Shown here: positions 39,801 through 46,265 of the stretch, one piece after another
How positions within the stretch are numbered: position 1 is the first letter of the stretch
Layout of the letters: each line of letters begins with the position of its first letter
Assembly (NCBI GenBank): GCA_902625885.1
Contig: CACODE010000009.1
Span: 1-64,000, forward strand
DNA length: 64,000 nucleotides
Reading direction: 5' to 3'
DNA from: an uncultured Candidatus Poseidoniales archaeon
GTDB lineage: Archaea > Thermoplasmatota > Poseidoniia > Poseidoniales > Poseidoniaceae
The notes under the pieces: generated by a model
Database searches by the model: none
Told to the model about the DNA's origin: nothing
The model's input: only the letters and a program-made list of their open reading frames with translations
Translations under genes and position numbers: made by a program

Positions 39801-42800
39801 GGGGGATCCGAAGAAGCGCCGCTGCCTGATAACCTGAGGAAACCTCGCCAACCTTGAGGGTGGTGGAATTTTCGTACGTGCTGTCCGAGCCCGAACCGTT
39901 CTCTATGACGTAGGTGTCGACGAAGTGCGGGGTGTTGAGATGGGGGAGAGCACCGTGATGGCGCAATTCAACCGAGGCTTTGGTGGCGTTGAAGACCACC
40001 GTGTTCAGTTCAGGCAATTGGAAGTGGTAGGCGTTGGACCAATTGCCAATTTGGTTGGTGGCGGAAACGGCACGAACGCGCCAGAACCATGTCTCTCCGG
40101 TATCGAGTGCGGTGTCAACGTTCAGCGTGTTGTTCGCAATGTCAAACCCGTCATCGTTCCACGAAGTGTAGGTCAAACTGTCAACCGAAGAGAAGTCGCT
40201 CTGAGTATCGAGTTGAACGATGTAGCCGGCCAACGCCATGCTTCCGGCGAAATTCCACACGAGGGCGGGTTGAGTGATGGGGGTCAAGTTCACGCCCGAG
40301 CCGATTGACCAAGAGCCGTTAAGCGGCAGCGATGGCGTCGGGTCAGAAGGCAGCGCATCCGAGCCCGGCACGTAAACGAAACTCAGCTCGGGCCGATTGG
40401 CGGCGCTGTCCTCAGCAGTGCTGAAGTAAGCCGTTCTGGCGCCGCCTGAGCCCGTGCCGAGCATGCCGGCGATGAAGTCCACTCGGCGGTCTTCGCGCAT
40501 GGCGCTCTGCACGGCAAGTGTCACGTTCCACTCAACCGCATCGCCCTCTGCATAGGACGTGCCAATGGTCACGCTGTCGAGAATGGAACCGCGTTCGACA
40601 CCTTTCGCACCCGCTGTGTCCCACGAATTTGAACCGTCGTAGCTCGACCAGGTGGCGTCCTCAGCACTCCAGTTGTTTTGCGTGCTTTCCCAAACCCCAA
40701 CGGTTGGGTTGCCGAAGGTGGTACCGGTCAACTTCATCGACAGATGAGCCGATTCAACAGCATAGCCGTCAGGCAACAGGTTGGACACGAGGTTGCAACC
40801 CAGCAAGCCGGTGATTTCACCGCCGAACGGGCTGTAGTCAATGGTCATCTCCGAGTCGCCGTCGAAGTTGCTGCTGGTCGCAGCGCTGTCGATGTACGTG
40901 TCCATGCACTCTGGATATTGGTTGTCCTGAGAGCCGTTGCCGTGTTTCATGCGGAATTCGTATCGATCGCCGCCAAGCCACGTGCTCTCGAGTTGAGAGA
41001 CCAAGAAACTCGAGCTGACCCAGGCGCCGTAATGGCCGTCACTGTCGACGGTTGCCATCCTCCAGAAGTACATGTTTCCAATATCGAGGGTGTTGCCACC
41101 GTTCATCGTTAGCGTACCGTCGGTCGGGTTGAAGTCGTTGTCAACCCTTGTGTCAACTCGCATTTCTCGCAAACGGAAATCTTCATCCGTGGCAAGTTCG
41201 AACAGGATATCATCGCCGGTAGCGGGTTGCGTCCAGTTGAGAGAAGGTTGGGTGTTCCCCGAAAGGTTGTCACCGGTCTGGTTCCAAACCGCTAGGCCGT
41301 CTGCAGGTGCCGTGAGACTGACCGCCGTCGGTGGTGTGCCGCTGCCCCACTTGTACGTGAGCGTGAACGACGGAGCGTTGCTGGGGTTGCTGGCCTCGGT
41401 GGAGTGGAAGACAATGCCGTCGTTGTTGGTGTAGCTTTCGTATTTTCCACGAACAGCCATCATCAAATCAAGCGGGGCACCGTCGCCGCCGTCGAGGTAG
41501 TTCTGGACAGCGTGGTCGAGTTCAAAAGTGAAGGTGTCGCTGGTCTGGTCGCTTTGAGCGAGCGCTACGGCAGCGGTGCCGTTTGATCGGCCGCCGTCGT
41601 ACCACTGAACACCGCTGCTTGACATGCGATTCCACGTGATTTCCTCCTCAACCCACAGGCCGGATGTTTCCATACCGTGAACAGAAACGGCAGCGTCGCC
41701 GTTGTATGAAGCGCGGGTCATTTTCAAGTCGGCGTTGACGATGGTGAGGTTGTCGTGCAAACCGAGTTGGTTGAGCGAGGCTCGAAGGTGAATGAGGCGC
41801 TCTTTGTTTGATGTCATGCTCGATTCGAGAACCGCATCGCTTCCGTAGGTGATGGTTTTGCGAGTCTCGTTGACGAAGGCATCCTGCAAGAAATTGTTTT
41901 CCAGGCCGGTATCGGTTGGTCCAAAGGTCATGCTTGCGGTGCCATCACCGTTGTCAACCACGTTGAGCGTTGGCAGAAGGAAACTGGTGCTGTCCCACGG
42001 CCCCCACTGATCGCCGCTATCAACGGCGCGAATACGCATGTGCATGGTGGTGCCGTTCACAAGTGCCAACGTCGAGGGGAGGTTGAAGGAACCGGATGTA
42101 CCGGTGGAGGCAAACGTGGACCAGAGGGTGGAAAAGTGCCAGGCAGCGTCGGTTTCTGAGCGCCAATCCGCTTCGTTACTGAGTTGAATTTCCACATCGG
42201 TTCCCGTGTTGAAGTCGTAATCGAGCGTCGGTGTTGTTACGGGCTGCAGCAAGAACGAAGATTCCATCCATGGCATGCCGTCTTCGACCGGAAGGTCGGT
42301 CGAGACCGTTGCGCCGGACGTTGCGCTTTGCCCGCTGGTCACGTCCATGGTCAACACGGGGCGGTCCGTGGCCACGATGCTTTCCGACATGGCACAGTCG
42401 TAAGTCTCACCAAACGAAGCGACCAGAACCGAGACATAGCTCGCGTTGGACCGAGCCGCCTCTTGAGCGATGGAGGTGACGTTCAAGGTCAACGTACCAT
42501 TGCCGGTGAGGGAAGCCGGAGGCTCCCAATCGCCACGGTCGCCTGTGCCTTCAGCACCGGCCTCCGTCCAGAGTTGATTGCTGGCGTAGGCAAGCCATGT
42601 CGCATGGGAGCCGTTCCACATCCTGTCCATCGACGACACGTAGGCTGTGATGCCCGCCGGTCCAAGCATGTCGGTCGTGCATTCCAAATCGATACTCGCT
42701 TCGTGAACCGTATCGCTGGAGGTGTAATTCATGGGGAACCGAAGAAGGAGGCGAGACTCTTGCGAGGCGCCCGCTGCCAACACACCGGTAGCAGAGGTGT

Positions 42801-43011
42801 TGAACGTGCTGCCCGGCGAACTCTCTGAAATGTAGGTGTCTGCATGAATGGCGTGGTTTGAAACGACCCGCTGGACCGTGTTTTCCTCCTCAAGCTCGCT
42901 CCAACCCTCCATCGTCTGTGGAAGGGAAAGGTCGGCGAAAATGAACATCAAAACGAGCAAAAGTGCTGTGGCTCGGGGACGATGGATTCGTACGCTACGC
43001 ATGGGACTCAT
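33889..43011 (-). CDS. Giant surface protein (3040 aa) with repeated DNRLRE-like domains and Ig-like domains; C-terminal TM; poly-Asp, GPxGPxPG and Trp-rich tail
   Basis: Single ORF; repeated DTYIxx…G…L.VG….R.LL.F…LP…V..A.L.L units; TM GAGLLGVVGAVLLGLLVMFM; tail DDDWDDDDDDDDEDEPRPKGPTGPAPGPTGPAPG…DGTEWWEDEDGNWWYRMAGEEEWQEYSE. Confidence 0.85.
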   Translation of the reverse strand: MSPMRSVRIHRPRATALLLVLMFIFADLSLPQTMEGWSELEEENTVQRVVSNHAIHADTYISESSPGSTFNTSATGVLAAGASQESRLLLRFPMNYTSSDTVHEASIDLECTTDMLGPAGITAYVSSMDRMWNGSHATWLAYASNQLWTEAGAEGTGDRGDWEPPASLTGNGTLTLNVTSIAQEAARSNASYVSVLVASFGETYDCAMSESIVATDRPVLTMDVTSGQSATSGATVSTDLPVEDGMPWMESSFLLQPVTTPTLDYDFNTGTDVEIQLSNEADWRSETDAAWHFSTLWSTFASTGTSGSFNLPSTLALVNGTTMHMRIRAVDSGDQWGPWDSTSFLLPTLNVVDNGDGTASMTFGPTDTGLENNFLQDAFVNETRKTITYGSDAVLESSMTSNKERLIHLRASLNQLGLHDNLTIVNADLKMTRASYNGDAAVSVHGMETSGLWVEEEITWNRMSSSGVQWYDGGRSNGTAAVALAQSDQTSDTFTFELDHAVQNYLDGGDGAPLDLMMAVRGKYESYTNNDGIVFHSTEASNPSNAPSFTLTYKWGSGTPPTAVSLTAPADGLAVWNQTGDNLSGNTQPSLNWTQPATGDDILFELATDEDFRLREMRVDTRVDNDFNPTDGTLTMNGGNTLDIGNMYFWRMATVDSDGHYGAWVSSSFLVSQLESTWLGGDRYEFRMKHGNGSQDNQYPECMDTYIDSAATSSNFDGDSEMTIDYSPFGGEITGLLGCNLVSNLLPDGYAVESAHLSMKLTGTTFGNPTVGVWESTQNNWSAEDATWSSYDGSNSWDTAGAKGVERGSILDSVTIGTSYAEGDAVEWNVTLAVQSAMREDRRVDFIAGMLGTGSGGARTAYFSTAEDSAANRPELSFVYVPGSDALPSDPTPSLPLNGSWSIGSGVNLTPITQPALVWNFAGSMALAGYIVQLDTQSDFSSVDSLTYTSWNDDGFDIANNTLNVDTALDTGETWFWRVRAVSATNQIGNWSNAYHFQLPELNTVVFNATKASVELRHHGALPHLNTPHFVDTYVIENGSGSDSTYENSTTLKVGEVSSGYQAAALLRIPLSEVPQPSGARVTGAKLSLFAEYGSVEDEPVAVRPVLQPWTTAANATTYDGTNNWAQRGGRAIGTDIGTYVDLVDSVSDGWMDFDVTESVQAAIGAGQNHISLMIYTSSQTTDVITFTSTEGSASERPYLNLTWEDGTVATPSVSGVNTGPSNGAIVWDATSHALQADSTPTFTWTYSGSTTATGWRVFIQADASNDMSGLYTYDSRLTPAAFDVANNTFTPPQALTFAQDIRWMVQPMNNGMLGPRSNSTVFYLPNDVGEEINSTYAKVSIQDGAIVPSLAYPSVSADTFIDTGNIYANQGSSTMLYVGRSSVSTNNANLRSASLINMDFSGLPLPGTYEVVNATLDLTAVGAYQSTKIAVSEIVSAWSESSVYAYPAGNTSSWASQGSFSEDDIDVPINDAQWVNGTGVFSFNVTAYVQHALDANVAELDVFLFPVELENGVNGRVQFASSESSNIDVRPRLNLTYRTTAAWTPAAPTGLLPADGATLWNLSQPRPSGMNSTEFTWNLTYNNYTRYVSCGGPDPFFLDENTICYTSDEVAAGLVGNTSIDLLNNTIHASNMYKGDIWQYWRIRADQGDRIGRWSVTHEYRNPVDQGSDDGNGNHTLNLSRGSIFDETGLLPSVPDVEIDSGATVNKGSSATMSLGVNALGTGESRVLMEFDLTDIPWPAAMTPTQMVLRMYQIGVGGTSSTTVAAYPCSGFTESSVIWLTAPTCSGTEITRSTITLAQPVGWIEWDLTGLAQSNIANGNTTMTFMLAKVGSGGSSHTFYSSEYNDATYHPHLVLDYVDNVNGILPPAQPVLNSPADGQVLYAESNGLLTPPSQPVLTWSPVSGATGYIVTVANETGVFKFKSWEDDEITNTTFRFSTNLSEGQTFSWWVQGVNQSIPGPSSSRWSFAIGDPDHTYNNDYTYTYMFQTGSEVAAFGHTNIQDTTLYSEYPNTNFAGNSVIRAGTYCGTLYVDECRINIGLDASQIPFAPYQVVHSASLGLYVEDWASVQGATSVSFSVHPVLNQNWSQASATWNGTTGGVLWGSPGMQAGSDYGSAVSTTVVNVDTTGWLWFDLSTPGMTISNHQAWIIIATPNTGHAHASFYSGTANNVDFRPKVMFNTTNITTMSISPSGSLTTDADTAVNFNAVAYDHLQMVQSTPVTWYASSGSIGSNGLFTPSTAGIASVMACFGLVCGTQNITVTPGAAVDLVVTPLTATITADENLTITAQMADQHGNFKPGESILITPSNGSVFGTTFFPYAAGDHTITVAHPASGQQVVVDITVLPGAPSYFELGGCEGTVPAGVWCDITIDLFDQFGNALDISDAGDLTWTTTNGNYSEINQQYFPDHVGTWWLNLSSISGATAELQISVGHGAIDYLELNVSSTAVTADDRVYINTTRVDVRGNRLSVILPADNWTKTSDGQLTPGAPAIWDPVKTGSKILEARYETELTQVVIAVDRGITQSLRLMVDDEVRTWQSLEITADETLEAKIFAIDAKGNQWAVPETNWSMEHPTISDASNFLEVLSGDATTFTPYYASTEPYMLVATYTDANTSLSVALNITVDNGVLNSVTIEGVANDADRSTGAVIELTSDYAIDFSSQLFDADNNPISSDRLTWHEVHLATGETTDITTSLLLDNMRWEASTVGEWRIEAWAVSENGFNISDSITVTVLHGEAVTVSAALSQTSPTAGDDVDIQVTGTDADGNEFPQDVEWTEDGAPVPTLSIVTTSEGTYIYAAEVAGVHTLQYTVGGAVSTTTIEVFAQSTVARLEVNLSTTTLEQLESLGVFIRAFDAFDNEIPVPGSVQVEMTGRGTSMMSSSENWTITTLDDGPQTITVSVGAERVNLEIVVEGNLAGFFEAGGTLYYVGAGLLGVVGAVLLGLLVMFMRNGRDDDWDDDDDDDDEDEPRPKGPTGPAPGPTGPAPGPSGPPPAEEAPVAEEPEEEIETSVDEDGTEWWEDEDGNWWYRMAGEEEWQEYSE

Positions 43012-43150
43012 CCCTTACACCACACCCCATTATAGGGACTTTTCCCTCATGTGTCTTGCACCAGCGGGTTGGGTCGGTAAAAAGAAGCCAAAAATTCGGT
43101 CAACCACCCATGCGAATGTTGAAGGAGGCTCGTCTCCGAGAATCAATAGC

Positions 43151-44107
43151 ATGAGCGAACTTTGGGTTGAGAAGCACCGTCCCCAATCGGTGACTCAGAT
43201 CAAGGGTCAGGCGGCTGTTGTGCAGCGTCTTGGCACCTACGCTGGGAGCAAGAATTTCCCGCACTTGCTGTTCGCCGGGCCGCCCGGGACCGGAAAAACC
43301 ACCGCAGCGATGGCCCTAACAAAGGACATCTTCGGCGAAGATTACCGCCAAAACCTGTTGGAAATGAACGCCTCAGATGAACGAAAATTGGAAAGCATCC
43401 GTACCAAAGTCAAGCAATTTGCCCGAACCCAACCCTACGGTGGTGCGGCGTTCAAAATCATCTTCCTTGACGAAGCCGACGCCCTCACCAACGACGCACA
43501 AGGCGCTCTGCGTCGAATCATGGAACAGTACGCCGAAACATGCCGGTTTATTCTTTCCTGCAATTACTCTTCGAAAATTATCGAGCCCATCCAATCAAGA
43601 TGCGCCGTCTTTCGGTTCCGGCCCCTTTCCGACGCCGATGTGTCGTCCCAAGTGGTTCATGTTGCTGGCCTCGAAAACCTCACTTTGGGCGATGGTGCTG
43701 TCGAGGCCTTAACACGAATTTCCCAAGGCGACCTGCGCAAAGCGCTGACCGCCTTGCAGGTTGCTGCGGCCCTGAACAGCACCGTTTCAAGGGAACTGGT
43801 CTACGAAACCTCGGCCACGGCTCCCCCTGAAGCCCTGCACCAGTACCTCATGGCCTGCCGGGACGACGGGTTCCACGTTGCTCGCCGCAGGCTCCGAGAA
43901 CTGCTTGACCAGTTTGGCCTTGCCGGGACGGATTTCGTGAATCAGCTCCATCGCGAACTGTACAGCGCCGATTTCCTCAGCGAGCGATCAAAACTCGCCC
44001 TGACCGAGTGGATGGCTGAAATCGATTACCGCCTTGTGGAGGGCGGCGGTGAGCAAATTCAACTCGACGCCCTCACGGCCCAAATCGTTCAACACTTGGG
44101 TGCCTGA
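43151..44107 (+). CDS. rfcS: Replication factor C small subunit
   Basis: WVEKHRPQSVTQIKGQ, Walker A FAGPPGTGKTTAA, IIFLDEADALTNDAQGALRRIME, FILSCNYSSKIIEPIQSRCAVFRF. ORF extends upstream to 42848 but homology starts at 43151. Confidence 0.97.
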   Translation: MSELWVEKHRPQSVTQIKGQAAVVQRLGTYAGSKNFPHLLFAGPPGTGKTTAAMALTKDIFGEDYRQNLLEMNASDERKLESIRTKVKQFARTQPYGGAAFKIIFLDEADALTNDAQGALRRIMEQYAETCRFILSCNYSSKIIEPIQSRCAVFRFRPLSDADVSSQVVHVAGLENLTLGDGAVEALTRISQGDLRKALTALQVAAALNSTVSRELVYETSATAPPEALHQYLMACRDDGFHVARRRLRELLDQFGLAGTDFVNQLHRELYSADFLSERSKLALTEWMAEIDYRLVEGGGEQIQLDALTAQIVQHLGA

Positions 44108-44171
44108 TTCACTTTCACTTTCGGTGAAGGGTCTTGTAAAATCAAGAGTATCGTCCGCTCTTCCACACACC

Positions 44172-44348
44172 ATGAACGCCATGATTTACCAACTCGAGGA
44201 GGCGCTGTGCTGGACGATATTTGCCCCGCTTGTTCGGTTCAAGCGCCGACGGATGGAGCGAAAAGTATCACAGGAATTTCACGACCGAAAACGCATCAAC
44301 GATGTCCTGGATGCCATCATCCGCGAGCACGGCGATTTACTCTGCTGA
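44172..44348 (+). CDS. Possible small basic protein (58 aa)
   Basis: MNAMIYQLEEALCWTIFAPLVRFKRRRMERKVSQEFHDRKRINDVLDAIIREHGDLLC; short ORF in the rfcS-44337 gap, overlaps the convergent gene by 12 bp. Confidence 0.35.
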   Translation: MNAMIYQLEEALCWTIFAPLVRFKRRRMERKVSQEFHDRKRINDVLDAIIREHGDLLC

Positions 44349-45248
44349 GAGTTCAGGAGGGTTGACGGAGAACGTCCACGTGTAGCTGCGCGTGTTTTCC
44401 CAAGGATCGCCCTGCTCCACAATCTCAACGAGGATGGTGTGCTCTCCGACGGCGAGGTTATCGCCCAAGAAGATGGCAAAGGGTTGGTCCAAATCGGCGT
44501 GAGGGAGAAGAACGGGAGCGGATTTGTTTTCCGCCGTTCGCCAAGCGTCAACCTCTGCACCGTGCTCTTCCCAAAATGTAGCGTCTGATTCAATGACGTT
44601 TTCCGAGTTTTGGAATTGATGAACCACGGTGACCTCGGCACCCGTGTGGTCGACGTTGTCAGCCAGACCAAACAAGACCCAAGCGCCGCCGACGATGTAT
44701 TCTCCTTGTTCAAGTGTCCACTCGTTTTCGGCACCGTTAACCTCGTCAGCGAACGTGAACTTACCTTGGTGTTCAATCACAACACCCCATTCATCGGCAA
44801 GTTGAGGTGCGACAATGTCGCCAAAGGGAGGGTTGACGACCAAAAACGAAAGCGACAGGAAGGTGAAGGTGTAGAGAAAGCAAGCGCGAAACCAAGTCCC
44901 TTTTGTGTAGTGCTCTTTGAATCGCTCGGGCATCACGATGCGATGCATCTGTGGAATAAGGATGAGCATGGTCAACGGCAAAATGTACAGAACGTCTGTT
45001 TTGTCAAGCGTGGTGCTCGGCATCAACACGTAGCGCATCAGCAAGGTCACGACCACAGCGAAGACGATGACCAGCCACATCGATGCGGTGTCCGCTCGTT
45101 CTTTCCCGACATACTTCATCGGGTCGAACGGTTCGATACCAAGGTCCGCCCCTGACCGGCGTTTCTTCCTCTCGGCGTTCTTTGCCCCATCACGCTTAGA
45201 GCGCTCGGCTTGCGCCGCCGCCATGGCCGTTTTGAGGTCCACCATCAC
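44337..45248 (-). CDS. Hypothetical membrane protein with C-terminal Ig-like extracytoplasmic domain
   Basis: 303 aa; basic N-terminus, three or more TM segments, then a beta-rich domain ending YTWTFSVNPPELSAE. Confidence 0.7.
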   Translation of the reverse strand: MMVDLKTAMAAAQAERSKRDGAKNAERKKRRSGADLGIEPFDPMKYVGKERADTASMWLVIVFAVVVTLLMRYVLMPSTTLDKTDVLYILPLTMLILIPQMHRIVMPERFKEHYTKGTWFRACFLYTFTFLSLSFLVVNPPFGDIVAPQLADEWGVVIEHQGKFTFADEVNGAENEWTLEQGEYIVGGAWVLFGLADNVDHTGAEVTVVHQFQNSENVIESDATFWEEHGAEVDAWRTAENKSAPVLLPHADLDQPFAIFLGDNLAVGEHTILVEIVEQGDPWENTRSYTWTFSVNPPELSAE

Positions 45249-45366
45249 CTCGCCGTGGGGCAGAGGGTGTTAGAATACATCGGTTGGATGGCTTCCTAAA
45301 AATCAATTTTTGGAGATGCACCTCTTCCGATTTGTTCAAAGAGGGACGGACGCACCGGCTGAGTAG

Positions 45367-45497
45367 GCCGGGGTGGCGTAGTTGGTAGCGCGTCGGACTC
45401 ATAGGGCAGCCTCCAAGGCGATCGTATGACGTGCAAAGCCCCTTGTGGTGTCTGAGACATCCGAAGGTCGCGGGTTCGAGCCCCGCTCCCGGCACCA
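45367..45497 (+). tRNA. tRNA-Met (CAT), elongator-like, intron-containing, CCA encoded
   Basis: Exons GCCGGGGTGGCGTAGTTGGTAGCGCGTCGGACTCATA and ATCCGAAGGTCGCGGGTTCGAGCCCCGCTCCCGGCACCA fold as a cloverleaf; anticodon loop CTCATAA. Confidence 0.92.
45404..45458 (+). other. 55-nt tRNA intron at position 37/38 with a bulge-helix-bulge motif
   Basis: Helices TCGGA/TCCGA, CTCA/TGAG, GGCA/TGTC with 3-nt bulges TA^G and AC^A. Confidence 0.88.
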
Positions 45498-45530
45498 CAC
45501 TGTTTTCAGTCATACTCAACCCTCAAAACT

Positions 45531-46256
45531 GTGAACGACTTGGCCACCTTGAACAGCATGACGGACACACTGCTATCGATGGACAACGTGCAACGGTATT
45601 ACGAAACGCCTGCAGGTACCGTGAAAGCGCTGGACGGTGTATCCTTCCAGATTCAAGAGGGCGAACGCGTCATCCTGCTTGGCCCCTCTGGTTCGGGAAA
45701 AACCACGTTACTCAACTGCCTGTCCGCTCTTGACAGCCCCACGGGAGGTGTTTACACCTTCCTGGGAGAAAATGTGCCTCGTGATCACTCGGAAAAAATG
45801 ACCTCGTTTCGGAGAGAAAACATTGGTTATGTCTTCCAATTCTTCAACCTCCTCCAAGATTTGACGGTGCTCGAAAACATCCTCCTCATCCAGGAACTTG
45901 CTGGAAAGAAAGATTCTGTTCGCGCCAAAGAATTGCTCGGACTGGTGGGTCTTGACGCAGAAGTGAACCGTTTTCCCGGTGAGATCAGCGGCGGTCAACA
46001 ACAACGCGTTGCCATCGCCAGAAGCATTGCGAAACGGCCGACGTTGCTCCTTGGCGATGAGTTGACGGGCAACCTCGACACGGAAACATCCAACAAGGTG
46101 ATGGAGGCCTTGGTGAGTGCCTGCCAGCAAGAAAACATCACCTCGGTGTTCGTGACTCACGACGAGGGCTTGGTGAAATACGCCACGCGCGTGATTCGAA
46201 TTGACAGTGGGAAAATTGTCTCGGACGAAACGATTGACAGCGATGAAGAAGCGTGA
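45531..46256 (+). CDS. ABC transporter ATP-binding protein (LolD/MacB family)
   Basis: LLGPSGSGKTTLLN, SGGQQQRVAIARSIAKRPTLLLGDELTGNLD; start may be ATG 45558. Confidence 0.95.
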   Translation: MNDLATLNSMTDTLLSMDNVQRYYETPAGTVKALDGVSFQIQEGERVILLGPSGSGKTTLLNCLSALDSPTGGVYTFLGENVPRDHSEKMTSFRRENIGYVFQFFNLLQDLTVLENILLIQELAGKKDSVRAKELLGLVGLDAEVNRFPGEISGGQQQRVAIARSIAKRPTLLLGDELTGNLDTETSNKVMEALVSACQQENITSVFVTHDEGLVKYATRVIRIDSGKIVSDETIDSDEEA

Positions 46257-46265
46257 GTTGGAATC

